Of a stretch of DNA of 64,000 nt, positions 14,226 to 29,912 are shown piece by piece. The position numbers were made by a program, and so were the translations under genes. The notes under the pieces were generated by a model that was given only the letters and a program-made list of their open reading frames with translations, did not search any database and was not told the DNA's origin. Origin of the DNA: Patagioenas fasciata (lineage: Eukaryota > Chordata > Aves > Columbiformes > Columbidae); assembly GCF_037038585.1 (NCBI RefSeq), contig NC_092523.1:26913501-26977500 (forward strand), read 5' to 3'. The stretch's first letter is position 1. Each line of letters opens with the position of its first letter.

Positions 14226-14690
14226 TGATCCGGAAGAGGGCTATGAAGTTGGTGAAGGGTTTGGAGAGCAAGTCGTATGAGGAACGGCTGAAGTCACTTG
14301 GTTTGTTCAACCTGGTGAAGAGGAGACTAAGAGCAGACCTCATCACAGTCTACAGCCTCCTCACAAGGGGAGGAGGAAGGGCAGGCACTAATCTCTTCTC
14401 GCTGGTGATCAATGACAGATTCCAAGGGAATGGCAGGAAGAAGTGCTAGGGCAGGTTTAGGAAAAGGTTCTTCACTCAGAGGGTGGTGGAGCACTGGAAC
14501 AGGTTCCCCAGGGAGGTGTCACAGCCACAAGCCTGACACTATTCAAGACTGGACAACAGTCTCAGACTCATGGTGTGAACTGTGGGCTTGTCACATGCAG
14601 GGATAGGAGTTTGACTTAATGATCCCTGTGAGTCCCTTCCAACTCAGGACATTCTATGATTAATTCTATGATTCTGTGATCACTTTGTTC
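14226..14690 (+). mobile_element. CR1 LINE 3' fragment
   Basis: Closely parallels the end of the copy at 1-1453, starting at the RAMKLVKGLESKSYEERLKS segment and passing SLGLFNLVKRRLRADLITVY and FFTQRVVEHWNR. The tail is GACATTCTATGATTAATTCTATGATTCTGTGATC. The 5' end is truncated. The frame is broken near 14450, where LDIRK is lost by a small deletion. This looks like the youngest-looking or least diverged CR1 piece in the window after the first. Confidence 0.93.
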
Positions 14691-17600
14691 GGGTCATGCT
14701 GGTGTTGTGGTCAACCAAGAAGAGTTTCTGCCACTTCATAGCATATTACTTCTGACATGTGTGAGAGCTGCCTGAGCAGTGCTTCATTTCTGGAGATCTA
14801 CATTCAAAGGTGGAACTGTAGCAGAAAGAGGATAATGTGAGAATCAATGAACTCCCTCTCAGTGCAATGCTTAGTCTATTTTTGCTGCCCACTCCAATTC
14901 TCCTCATAGTATAACAAATTTGGTATTTGCTGCAAAGGAGAAAAGCATTAGTGAAACACTAGCCATATCATAATGAGAAAGCAAATACATTGCAAAATGT
15001 ATTTTATTAGCAATAAAGTTTTAATTTTAAATAGTGCCTGGAATTATATTTTATGAAGAACTTTTTGCACATAAATTCTGTGCTTTAACAGTACATAACT
15101 GGAAGTTCATGTTGACAATAAAGAAAAATAAAATATGATTTGCTCATCCTACTGTGGAAAAGTAAATATTTCCCTGCAACTACTGTCATAAATCCATGGA
15201 AATGTATGAAGTGATCTGACACCAAGGAGCAGTTTTTCTGCAAGATATTAAAAATCCAGCAAAGTCAGCTTCTCCAACACTGTTACTTTATTCCCAAGTA
15301 ATCCACAAGAACTACAAGTCTGGGATAATGTCAAAACTAGTATGTTTCCATTTCTCAACATCAGAACTAACAGATGTCTGTATCAAGGTGTTTATTGCTT
15401 ATCTAGTATTGATCTTGGATCCAGACTAGTTCATTTTCTCAGTTAATCTCTAATTTTACTTGTAAAATAATGTACAACAGTTCCAGTCCCCAGCTCCAAA
15501 TATTAAAGTGGCTCTACAGTACTTAAAAATATAATTTTATTGTAATAAGAGCAGAAACTGGATATAAAGATTAAAATCTGAGCACAAATCATTGTACTGA
15601 CTCTTGCATATTTCTATTGAATGTCAGGAAAAAAAATCAAAAGGTTCCTGGCACAGCTGTTTACTGCAGCAGTGTCTTTACACCAGCTGTAGAAGAACGC
15701 AAGTTATTTTCATTGTTTATTTATTAAAAAGCCTAATTTGTTCAATCTTCTTTTTACTTTCACATTTTGAAATCTTTATCAAATAGAGTCCTTTTGTTGA
15801 AATAATGGCTAAAATCAGAAAACCAGTTTCATCACACATTATGTCAAGTGGTGGCATAAGAAAGATATTCTTATATTAGTAATTTATGACTGTGCAGTTT
15901 GATTAATCCCTTTATGTTCAGGGACATATATTTTGGAAAAAACGACAAGATAAAGAGTAGTCTATTTTTTTTTTTAACTGGTTTAGAGTTGAATTGGAAT
16001 CACAAGGCAGAATATCCTGAAGTTTTATGCCAGTTGTCCAAAGTCACAGGACTGCCTACAGCATCTCTCTTTAGGGGTCTTTCCTCAATAGTCCTGCAAG
16101 AAACAACATTCCTAGATCTTGATACTATCAGAAATCTGAAGCTTTTCTACATTCTACTTATGATATTGATTTAATCCTTCATGTCAGGCTGTACCACCAA
16201 AAATCTGTACCCTAATCTTTGAGGCTCTGGTTCAAACTCAAAGTAAATTGTCTAGCTTTATATTAATGTGGCACAGAGAAGCAATACTGTTGTTTTGCTT
16301 TTATCTTAGTCTCCTTTCCTCATCCTGGCATTTTTCAGATTAAAAAAAAAAGCACAGACACGCTTCATGTAGCAAAAAAATCCACCAAGTAAGCAGTGAT
16401 GGCATTCACAGAGTAACTAACACCTCAAAGTATTTTACATACATGTTTGTTCCTCATGTTTCAGGTGTAACCTTCTGTTTTATTCTCCTTTTTATTGCAA
16501 AGACACAAACAATGTCAGGTTTTGTTGTTGTTGTTATTGATGGGGTTTATTTAAGGGCTTGGTGGTGTGATATTGTTTAGGTTCAGATTTTCAGTTTGGT
16601 TTTGGTGGTGTTTTGTTTGATTGTTTTTCAAAATACCATATTATTTCCTTGAAGTTCATTGCTTCCAACTGCTTATTCCCCACTGATTACAAAATTATTA
16701 TCACTTGTTTATGACAATTTCCACAGCAACCAATATAATCTCAGAGTGCTGTGACTTCAGGTGGAAAATAAGCACCATAAATTCATGAAAATGCCACCTA
16801 CTACAAACAAAAACAAGAGACAAGGAAACAGAAATTGTCACATGTGAAACAGGAGTGCTGAAATAGAATACACGTCAAAGTTTTTTTCATTAAATATTGC
16901 TGCATTCTTCTTACAATAAACATGTCAGTTCAACACAGAAAGCTTCCAGCTGAGCACCATGCTTTCAACACCCGTAAGTCAGATTGCATAGCAGATGTTA
17001 AATATAAAATCCATTAAGACCAATTAGATTCTACAGAAGAAAAAAAAAATAGTAATAGCATGCACAGGCAATCCTGCATTACACAACAGTACTGAGAGAT
17101 ACAGTGAACCACAAGAAAAAGTCAAAAGCTGTAAATTGCACCCTTTCCTCACAAAGAGACCAGTTAACAGAAGGTCTGTTGCATTGCCTGCAGTCACACA
17201 AAGCAAGGTCTCCTGGTTTCTGGTCTCCTGTCTCCAATTAAAAGCAACTTTTCTGAAAACTGTCACCTATTGCACACTAACAGGTGTTAGTCAGTGATGC
17301 TCTATGGTGGCTTGAAACCAAGCAGCAAAAGAGTTTGAGTCTCTTTTCAAACTGTATATTCATTTCATGCTATATTATCTGACCCAAGTCATCCTTACAT
17401 GTACTAAGGTGGGAGCTTCAACAGCACAGAGCCAAGCTATTGGAAAAAAAAGTTTGTGATACACTCTGGTAGAGACTCTTCAGTGCCATATAAAAAGTTA
17501 CTCCTTTTATTGATGATTAAGAGACAGGATTTGCAATGGACACATGGAACAGATCTGTGAGCGCTGTTCAGAACTAAGCTACCAATGTAAGGTGTAAATT

Positions 17601-17939
17601 AAATTCTGGCTGTGTAGTAATTGTGTAGACAAATGAAGCTGTCATTGCACACATGATAGCTTGCACACCACTACGGGCAAATAACCTAATGTTTTTAAAA
17701 GGAATTACACACACAAAGAAGGAAAGTGTCTTTCTGTACTTGTCAGAACATGTTGTCGAAGGCTGAAGCATTATTTCCTGGTAAGCAGTTTCAAGCAACT
17801 TCTGGGTCTTCAATCAGAATTAATCTGCATCAGCTAATCTGTCCCTAGATATTAAGCAATTCAGAAATTAATTAAATATATGTGTAGTATCCAAGGTGAA
17901 TTTCATCTGCCTAAATGTTTAAGAATATGAAGTAATTTC

Positions 17940-17962
17940 TTTTTTTTTTTTTTTTTTTTTTT
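17940..17962 (+). repeat. Poly-T run
   Basis: Twenty-three T bases in KCTD8 intron 1. No retroposed gene is recognisable on either side. Confidence 0.95.
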
Positions 17963-18821
17963 AAGTGATAGATGGTCATTTCAACTCAAAATACCTACCA
18001 AAGTTTGAGAGGTAGTAGAAACATAATTGAAATCTGTTCCACAAACCATAGATTAAACCCTTAGCCTTCAAACATTCCTCAATAGCTCTCAGTGAGAAAG
18101 TCATTAAGCTATTCCTGAGCTAAGGAAATGGGTAGAATGTATAAATCCTTATATATTTTTCCAATCATTTTGCTATCTATCATTACTAGAAAACAGACTT
18201 GTCCACAAGTCCTCAGAAGAAATGGTGAAAGAGAAGTTTATGTGGCTGCTATGGAATTACAGATCAACAACTAATAGAGTTGCTGATTGCAGATGTTCAT
18301 GTTGTGAACAAATGCAAATGCAGCTAGAGTGGAATGTAAAACTAGGTTTCCTCTCCACTTGCACTTAATTAAGTCTCAGGTGCTGGCCGAAAATCCCAAA
18401 GTTCTTTTTGTGTGTAAGGTACAGTCCAGGGTTGGACATACTTCATGAGAGCTCTTAAAATCAGCAACCTCCCAATCAAAACTGCCTCCTTTCTGGGGTT
18501 CATGGGGACAGGCAGCAAAGAATAAACTGAAAAGTGATTGTTCTTCTCTCAGTGTATTAGGCTCTGTTCCTGAGTGAGGAAGGAACACGGTCCTGGCTAA
18601 TGCTGTTGGAGACTCCACCCTGACCACTTTTCTCACCCCTTGTGCAAAGCACTAAGACTCCCAAGGTTTGCTCTCCCTTCGATGGATTATTGTGCAGCAC
18701 TCCAGCAAAGTAACAGCAAGCATCCAATCCATCCAGGGCATTTAATAATAATGAAGTATTGTTTCATCAATGGTCTCCATCAATTAGACATTTATTCAGT
18801 TTAAAACAAACAAACAAGCAG

Positions 18822-18845
18822 ACACACACACACACACACACACAA
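18822..18845 (+). repeat. (AC)n microsatellite
   Basis: About 12 AC units, preceded by a short CAAA run (18804-18815). In KCTD8 intron 1. Confidence 0.95.
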
Positions 18846-19087
18846 AACACATTCAAAAATCTAAAGCATTACTTCAGGCATTGTGTTTTGCTTGTTTCTC
18901 TTCCCATTTCACTGATTTTTTAAGTTTTGTCTCCATGTTGCTATATTTCAGAAAAACCTATCTAATCATACTCAAATGTATAAAATCGTTAAACAAAAAG
19001 TTGCTAAATGCATAACAAGTAACCAAAATTAAAATATGCTCCCCATCTTTCCAGCCTACTTTTATCTCAGTCCTTTTTTACACCCAG

Positions 19088-19160
19088 GGGGAAAAAAAAA
19101 AAAAAAATAAAAAGCCAACAAACAAAAACAAACAAACAAAAAAACACCCCCCAAAAACAG
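19088..19160 (+). repeat. A-rich / (AAAC)n simple repeat
   Basis: Seventeen consecutive A bases, then CAAACAAAAACAAACAAACA and C-interrupted A-runs. Confidence 0.9.
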
Positions 19161-20436
19161 GCAAAAACATAAATTTTCAGTTAACTGTAGCAATCTACGT
19201 AATTAACTGTTTTACTTTCCACAGCATCATAAGCTGAAAGACTGAAAATCAAACCAAAAATCATTATGCACAGCATCCAATCCATCCCTGGCATTATTCC
19301 ATGTAAATCAGTGGTATTACACCAGAGATTAATTTGGAACACTGATCTGAATTAGACCACTGTTCTATACAGCAACCTCCTCATAACACATTAAAAAAAA
19401 AAAATTATGAGCATCTTATAAGCATCACATATGCACACAAATAATTATGCACCTAAAAATCTATTTGTGAGCAAAGAGAACAGGCTACGTCACAGTCTTA
19501 ATAATAAAAATAAATTTTTTTACTATTTTGAAAATGATACCTCCATTTTTCTCTGAAAGGAGATTTAATAGTCATGTAAAATATTGATAAAAGTCCACCC
19601 AGAAGAATGCAGAGCTCCTCTACACCTCAGTTTTTACATTTCCTAATGAAATATGACCACCCATAGGCTATACAATAAGTCTTCAAAAGCTGGTTTAATA
19701 TAGTTTTGAAGATTGATTTGAAGTACTTAAGCCTGCTCAGCAAAGGTTGGTCACCACCTATATAATATACACCACTGTAAACTATTTAATTAATTTCTCC
19801 TCTGAGAAGAAAACCATTCACATTTTCCTCCTCTATTAAATAGTGTACCTAGGTCCACTTTTGTACACAAAACAGGTCGTTTCTGTGCAGCTGCCCTACT
19901 GGTGAAGTTAGTTAGAGGCTGCATCTCCCACCTCACCACAGAGGCAGGCAGATGCTCTACCAAAGCATCCCTCCTGCGCTCAGGGAGCATGAGACCACTC
20001 AGAAGCAGAAGTGAATGGAAAACATTTTTCTCTTCTACAGGCTTACCTGACTCTCAAACATGTCTGTAACATTTGCCTTTCAAAGTCAGCTTTCTGCCAA
20101 GGGCTGGTGTTCTCACTCCAGCTGCAGATTCATTACCTGAAACCAATGCCCAGCCAGTGCCTTACAGAGCACTACATACTTTGCCAGATTGAAACTCATT
20201 CGTCATCGCTCAATTTTCCTATTTACGAGTGACCTGAAACCCTTAAGGCTACCCACAGCGAACCAGCAGAGTTGCTTATGAGGGGCGTACTGGCTAGAGA
20301 GTGGTTTATTTTCTTTTTTTTTCCTCTTTTTTTTTTTTTCTCCTTGGAAGCAGACTCTCTTTTGCTCCCCGGGAAGTTGACTGTGTCCTTGCTGCCCCTT
20401 CTCTCACGGACACCGTGCCCAGGCGCAGTGCATTCA

Positions 20437-22014
<1,578 letters not shown>

Positions 22015-22440
22015 TCACCTGCCCCGCGGCGTTCTCTCGCTGCCCGGGCAGCGGGACGAGCTGCGCTGAGCTGGGGGCTATGGGTTGGGTTGGATTGGGC
22101 TGGATCGGACCGGTCCGACCCGACCCGGACCGAGCGCTGTCCCTGCCCCGCCTCGACCAGCTCCGCCAAGCTGCGGGGGGGGGCGCGGGGGACCGCAGCC
22201 GCGCTGGCCTCAAGGCTGAGCGGCCGCCGGAGCCGGCTGCCACTTGGCAAAGCGCTGCCGCGCTGCCAGCCTCGGACCAGGGAAGAGCCAAGCCCCTACC
22301 GCGGCTCCTCCCCTCGTCTCGGCTGGGTGGCTGTTTTGGTTCGCTTTGGATTGCCCCCCCCCGTCCTGCCTTTAAAAACCTGCCAGCCTCCCCCAAGTCC
22401 CTCTGCCTCCTTCGTGCTGTAGCTCCGGTCAGCACTTGCA

Positions 22441-23349
22441 GAGTGCTGGAATGGTGGTCGTAACGCCAAGAGCAGCATCCAGGAGGATGCATATGACAGA
22501 ATTTTTCATCATCTTCCCTATATCAGCATGCCTTTATCATGAGGGAAGGGGGGGAATTTAATTTAACCAGAGTTCAACTGTGGTGGTGGTACAAATCTAA
22601 CAGGCCCTGACGGGACACAAGTGCTGTATGTGATGTCCTGCTGCTTCACTGGGGCACGGCACACTGGGCTCTTGATTTTCAGAGAAGCTTTATGTGCTCT
22701 CTAGCTTGACAATGGAATTCGGGTGATTCAGAGCAGAAAAGAAAGTCAGCTGCCATTAGGATGCAGATGCCAGACACAGATTTTTATTTGGAACATGTTA
22801 GTGCCTGTATTCTTGGCTATGTAGCAACTGCATTTGTACTCTTAGCATTACATTTTTAAATTTTTATTTATTTGTTTTCAGATGGAGCTGCAAGTCATCT
22901 GCATCCAGATTTCTGATGCATGTACTTTCAGGCTGTGCTGCTGGAATGTGTTAGAGCACAGACTTGTGCCCATGTGTTGGAAGAGAGATGTATAATTGCT
23001 CTTGCCAGTAGAACTCACGGTTTCAACCTGGTTGCACTTCTCTGACTACCAGTTCCAGATCTAAATGTGACTCCGTTGTGCTGATGGTTCATGCATGGGA
23101 AAACTTTAGCTTTCGTTTTTATGATCCCTTAAAGTTAAGGTTTAAACCCTTAATTGTGCTACATAGAGTCAGACTTGTTTTTCATTTAAACGATGTCACT
23201 TCATGCCAACGGGTAAAAGACATCGGTTTGCAGGCAAGTACTGTTACACTGTTACCTCCTCACTACTGTGCAGTGATTAAGAAAGTTTCCTTTGTCGGTC
23301 ATCCAAAGCTTAGTCACATTCTTTAAAGTACTCATGTAGGCTTCTCACT
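22441..23349. other. Proximal upstream region of KCTD8
   Basis: Abrupt return to A/T-rich DNA outside the CpG island. Probably regulatory by position only; no specific site can be supported. Confidence 0.4.
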
Positions 23350-23708
23350 TTCAAAACAGTCTGGAGAAGAGAAGGCTCTGGGGAGACCTTATTGCAGCCT
23401 TCCAGGATTAAAAAGAGCCTATAGGAAAGATGGGGACAGACTTTTTAGAAGGTTGTGTTATGACAGGACAAGGGATAATGGTTTTGAACTAAAGGAGGGG
23501 AGATTCAGGATGGACATGAGGAAGAAATATTTTACAATGAGGGTGGTAGAATACTGAAACGTTACCCAGATACGTGGTGGATGCCCTAACCCTGGAACAA
23601 TTCAAGGCCAGGCTGGACAGGGCTCTGAGCAACCTGCTCTAGTTGAAGATGTCCCTGATTGTTGCATTCCATCCCAAAACAGTCAGTGATTCTGTGATTC
23701 TATGAAAG
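23350..23708 (+). mobile_element. CR1 LINE 3' fragment
   Basis: Begins CTGGAGAAGAGAAGGCTCTGG and GGAGACCTTATTGCAGCCTT, standard CR1 ORF2 end sequence. It passes the GAACTAAAGGAGGGGAGATTCAGG and GGACATGAGGAAGAAATATTT landmarks, and ends GTGATTCTGTGATTCTATGA. It lies about 1 kb upstream of the KCTD8 CpG island. All frames are broken. Confidence 0.92.
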
Positions 23709-25883
23709 CAGTAACACAGGCATCTCTACTGCACTTCATCCCACCTATCTTAGACACCTCTTTCAAGGTGGGATGAATCTGTCTATGGTGCTGCCTTCCT
23801 CCCCCTGTTTGCTATAGACAAACTCTAAATCTATGTTTAGAGAGAACTCCTAGCTTTTACATGGCTAATGCAAGAGGAAGAATAACCACCACCCACCCAT
23901 TGGGTTGGGAGTGTTGGAAAGAAATTGCAAAGACTCCTAGAAAACTAGATATGTTGTGCTTCAAACACAAGGATTTTGTTGAAGTGAAATAACTTGTAAC
24001 AGTAAACAAATGTGCAGAAAACATTTCTGCAGTGCCCCTTCTTGACCACTTACTGAAACTGATTAATAGTTTTGAAAATCAGGAGGTGTGTAAGAAACCA
24101 AGCAAAATTCTCTCTCTTTTCTTGGCTATTTTGTTTGAAATGCTCTTAAAGGTCAGAAAAACAATTCAAACTGTTAGGCACCAAGAAAGCAGTTGTTTAT
24201 TGGCCATTTTGTCATATATTTCTTTAGGCTCAAATCCTCAAGGGACGAGAGGAAACAGTATTCATTGTCTTTTTCTTGCCTGCAGGGGATATTGTTTCTC
24301 CTGAGGATTCAGTTGAAATATTTGTGCTGATTTCTAAGAGGACAGATTTCACATCCACACTCTTCTGTGTAATACAGAATAATAGTTTGCCCAAGTCTAA
24401 GACAACTCATGCCAAAGCACTGCATCGCTGTGACACTGCAGCACCGCACTGATGAGCAGTACTGAGCTTCTGCCATATCCAGTGCAGTGCCATTAGCAAG
24501 GGGACAATTGCATTTCTTTCTCAATTTCAGAAGCCTACGGTTACAGCAGAACTGTATGTTTATGTAAAACCTTCTCTCTAGTGACTCGTGTTTGTAAGGA
24601 TATGTAATCTATGGATATGTAGCTAGACGAATGTTAGAGTGAGGTCATTTACCATATAGGATTGCTCAAGTTTGGCAGGTTGCACACAAGTCATGCATAA
24701 AATAAGTGTTAACTTATTACTCAGGGAAAGAAGGAATTTCTTTTCAGGATTATCAGGGAAAGAATGGAGAATCAGTGCTTCATTCTTTCTAGGCTCAACA
24801 GCCGTCACATGAAGCACTTGAAAAATCGTTATACCAAATGCTTGCAGTCAATTCTATATTAAGCCCCTGTATACTGCCTCTTATTTGGTTAGCTTGTGGT
24901 TTCCTCTGTGAATAAATATATGCCAGGCCAAACAATATCTTTGCCTGAGTTGATGAAAAAAGCTCATATAAACTCCAAAGGTAAGTTTTCATGAGAACAG
25001 GCAGAGAACATATTTGTGCTCTGTGGGGTAAGAAGCATCTTCTTACATGCTTACATTATGTGTAGTGCAACAGCATCCTACAGTGCCACTTGAGTGAAGT
25101 CTAAGGCCAGTACAATGGAAACAGGTAAATCTGCAAGTACATCAGTGAATATCCTTAAGCTTCAGATATGCTAGAGCTTTTGATGCTTAGAGCAGAGAAA
25201 AAAATGCAGGTGAAAATATGCCATGATTTGTTTCTTTATCTGTGGGAACGTTTTGCGATACAGCTGAAGACTGCATGTAAGGGAGAATTTCTTTTGGAGA
25301 TTCCCTTAGGTAGGCACGCTGGTACAAGCAGCGGGCAGTAATTCCCACCAGCCCCCTTGGAAAACAGTCTGGAGGGATACAAGCAGGACATGTTCCTCAG
25401 CAAAAAAACTTCTTTTCACTGTAGTCCTTCTTGCCCTGGAGTTATTTAGTGTGCTGGTCTGACCAGGCTACGCGATAAATCTAGATTTATCTGAGAAGAT
25501 CATGCTGAGGAAGGGGAAACAGCAGAAAGGAGGTTCAGGAAGATCATCCAGACCATATCATGTAGATCAACCAGGTCATCCTTATGAAAAATTCATGTAG
25601 ATAAAAGTATGCATTTACTGCTTCTCAGACTGACCAGTTCTGAAATTAAAATTAGGATATCAGGAATTAAAGACATCTACTTGGCTCAGTCAGGTTTTGA
25701 ATTGATACACCTGGCAAAAAGTAACTTTTTTACATTTTAAAAATGTTTAATTAATCTATTGTGAAACCACATTTAGTAAAACCTGTTAAATAAAACATTT
25801 AGGGTTTCTGAGGAGGAGAGAGGTGGAAGTGAGAGTTTCCTTCACAAGAGACTTGTTTTAAAGATATACTTCAGCATTAATTT

Positions 25884-25904
25884 AAAAAAAAAAAAAAAAA
25901 AAAA
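25884..25904 (+). repeat. Poly-A run
   Basis: Twenty-one A bases. No target-site duplication or processed transcript is evident upstream. Confidence 0.9.
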
Positions 25905-28900
25905 GGTCACTAATACAATCCAGGCTAATTCCTGCCATTACAGCCTTATTGTTTAATGTTATTGGATAACATGAAACGAAGGAAACATAACTACCTTTCA
26001 AATTAAATTGTAAAATATTTCTTATTTCTCTACTGAAAATGATAAATAAAGTAAAGGATAACATGCAGGAGAAAAAAAAAAAGCAACACTGAAAGTGGAC
26101 ACTTAATTGGAACTTCTCAGAGAATGATGAACATTCAGTAATCCTATCAAGTCAATAAATTAGGTGAACTTTTATAGCAAGGAGAAGATTCTTCTGGCAG
26201 ACTCTCAGTGGAGTCAAAGGGAATTGTTCCTTTGTCCCGAGTTGCGGGATCAGACAGCAAGAGTATTTCATCATGCAGAAGTTGTTCCAGGTGATTACTA
26301 TGAGCAGGTCTGCAATTATTACAGAAATCACTAATAAGCATTTAAGATTATTATGTTGTCTTTCAAAAAGTCATTAGCCAAAAACTGACATTAAAATTGT
26401 AGACAAAAATATGACAAACTGCCAGCAGAATCATCTTTCTAACACTGCTGTACTCTGGTTCAATAAGCCAGTCTTGGCCACTTTCACAATTCTCTCCTCC
26501 TTATGCTTGTCATTTCTGTCATTTTCCCATTTACAATATTTTGCAGTTAAGAATTCTTAGATCTTACTTGTTCCTTTACATCTTATTCTCTGTTGGAAAC
26601 AAGGCATCATTCCAAAGAAACAGCTTTTCTAGAGACTCTAGTTTGTCAGTTTTCCATCCTCCTAACAATGGTCATTTCAATATATATGTTATGTTTGCTC
26701 CATATTAGCTCTTCTCCATACAACATTTTCCTCCTAGTCCTCAAATTCATCTCTTTTCAACCTCTAAAGGTATTTATATGTAACATTGCAGTATTCCAAA
26801 ATGATTGGAACTCTGTCTTACAAGAATTTAGAAATGTTTTTGTAATTTATGTAATTAATTAATTCTCAGAGTTAAACAGAAGCACTGGTACATGTAAAGT
26901 TAATGCTGGGGGAATTTGTACATTCAAGACCTAAACAACATTGCATACATTTAGATGAGTATGATAGATTATTTAGTTGCACTGCTGGGGCTGAAATGAG
27001 AAGAAACTAGCCTGCATGCTTGATACTGGGAATGTGGGAACTTTCTTCTTTACAGTTCACAGTAACTCATTGCTCTAATTGAAGTCGCATTTGAAACAAA
27101 GCAAGCAGCTATTAAGGTTTCACAGGTGATGCATTTTCAGGAAAAAGGGTTTGATGAGAAGTTTTGTCACTTGAGTTAATCAAGAAATAATTTAACAAGT
27201 TTTGCTTCCCAAGGACTGGAAGTTTTGGTCCCTAATAGCTAATGTGTGCATTTTCTGATAGTGTTTCAGGAAGTTACCACTGTGAAGTCAGCTCTGTCAT
27301 ACTGTGGCTGAAGTGATTTCTTTGAACTGTTCACAACAACAGCTGCATTAGCTTTACCTGATGAGTTCTTTGGGTCTAACATAGTTTATGAAAGTCAAAA
27401 TAAAGCTTTCATATTGTAGCTGTTTGGCATATTCCCTACACTATGCTACAATACCAAAGCAAAACCAAAATAACAACTGCAGGAATTATAAGCCAGTCTA
27501 GCTCTATTAAAACATTTCAATTATATTATTTTATTCAAACACGCATAAGAATAATTTGATATTTCATGTTGTTGGATTTGTTCCATGAAGAATGCACAAT
27601 TTCTTTTTCATAATTAAGATTAGCACTCTGAATTAGCATTCCTCAAAGTACTTAGGCTCATAGTTCATTTTCAGAGCAGAAATATGTCTTCTATGTGAAT
27701 TTACACTAACCTAAATCTAACTAAATTCTAACTTCAGTGTAGCATTTAGCACATCCTGCATATTAACACCCCCATAGCAAGAATCTGTTAGCTTGCTCTT
27801 AATTGGGCCTAATAGTTTGAACAGTTATGCAAGTGTATCCTGAATATGACAATGACATTTTTCTCATGTTTCACAGTGTAGGCTGCACTTAGCATTTGAA
27901 TGTACTATTTTTTCCTTCTTCATTCATTTATCGTTTTAAAAAACATCTTTTAAATGTGGATCAATGTGAAGTGATCTCGATAGAAGTACTGCACATTGAT
28001 GTTCCGCTCAGCTGCTCATTTCTTTCTTATTCTCAAGCAGCAATTTCCCAGAGCCTGCTAAAATCAGCAGCCCAACAGAATAAGCATATACATCTGATAC
28101 CATATTGTTTCTTTATAGTGAAGTTAGGTTATATTTCATTAACACCTGGCTCTTGAAAGTTAAGAATGTAATATGGTCACTTGCTATACAACAGATTCCA
28201 TGAAACTATGCTCCTTTTTATTGTAATTGGAACAGGGAATCTCATATTCTCTTGCCACAGCTTGTTTATGAACCCAAGCTGAATCAAATGCAGAAACATC
28301 AGGTACTGCTAGCACATCGATGTGGTCGTACACACATGTGCTGGAGCAGCTACAGTCTGACTGTAACTGTTGTGTCAATAAAGATTTTGATTTTTACTGT
28401 ATTTTGATAGATCCTATGTAATCACAGCTCCCTTTGTCTTCAGGTTGTGTTTGTGGTATTCAGGAGTTCTGATAAGTAGGCACTTAATATCTGAGTGGGT
28501 ATATATCTACAGTCTAGCACATAGAAATTAATGCAGCAGTGTTTATTTCAGGAACTCCCTACAGTAGTACAAATTATGGGTCCATTAAACTCAGTATAGA
28601 TTTTTCCTGTTTCCTGTTTCCTGTTTATCTAATATTGGAATGGACTATCATAATGATCTTTTCCTTCTTCATTAAGGGAGAAAATATTAAACAAATCATA
28701 ATACACTTTTTTTTTTTTTTTTCTGTATAAGATTACACTTGACTCTTTCAGTGCACAAAACCAAGAAATGTCTTGTTTCTGGTAATATCCTAACATGCTA
28801 TATTGTATGTCTACATTTCTGTTGGCTAAGTGAAAAAGGAAGAGGAAATGTCGGGCATGGCTTTGATTCTGCAAAACACTTATGGCCAGATCTATAATAG

Positions 28901-29891
28901 GATATATAATACAAGAACCTAACCTGATTCACTGAAATTAATATGAGTGGAATGCCTAAACAGGAGGTAAGTGCTTCAGTATCATTTTGGCACTGGATGC
29001 ATAAACACTTCTGCAGTCTTTGAAGAGCCCCATTGGGTATGATAAGAGTACTGATCAATGTAAAAGTATTCACATGCAATGCAGGATTGGAGATTATACT
29101 AAGTCTTTGCTTCTGTGTCAGTTATACTGACGTTTCATTAGTATGAAACAATATTTATATAGAGCATAAAATAATAATTCATAATGCTTTAGAGCTTACT
29201 GTCTACCCATTTCATTCTACAAGAGACAAAATAGCATAGTGAAATATGAATATTTGTTTGTAATTTCCATATATTTTCTTCTTTGTGTATTTGATATTTT
29301 CTTCCTGATGTTCCACTGAAGAACTAAATCTGAATGTAAAGACAGAATTTCCTGGTCATGCAGGGTCTGTATTCATAAAAGAAATCTGCAAAAGGTATTA
29401 TAATGATAAATTAATGATAGCTTTAAAAGAAAAAATTACAAAAATTACAAGGCTCCGAAGAATAGCACAATAAATTAACACATGTGAATGCAAAAGTCAG
29501 TTTTAAATACTGATAACAATCTGCATTTGATTTTGCAGCCAATCAAATTGTTGCCACCATCAAAACAGTAGTAATAAAACCTATAAAGGAAAAAATAATT
29601 AAGTAAAATTTGTAGTGGTGGACTGCCCAGGATTTAGTAATGGCTGCACCCCATGTCTGAGAAGACAATAAAAAAAAAGTCAGTCTATTCACGGCAGCTG
29701 CTAGGGGAAAATAGACAAAAACAAGCACACGAACACACATGTATAAGAGGATGATAACACTGTAAAAGGCATATTTCAGTTGAAACACTGTAGCATGTTT
29801 TTTTCCTTGGTGTAATGTTGATTGTTCTGTGCTGTGATTGACGGACTAAGGATCAACCATATTAACAGGCATATATTTATAAATATGTGTG

Positions 29892-29912
29892 TATATATAT
29901 ATATATATATAT
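29892..29912. repeat. (TA)n microsatellite
   Basis: About 10 TA units directly after a GTGTG stretch. Confidence 0.95.

Noticed and set aside
24892..24980. Plus-strand acceptor, 29 open codons and AAAG|GTAAGT donor
   Set aside because: Too short to distinguish from chance, and no compatible neighbour exon.
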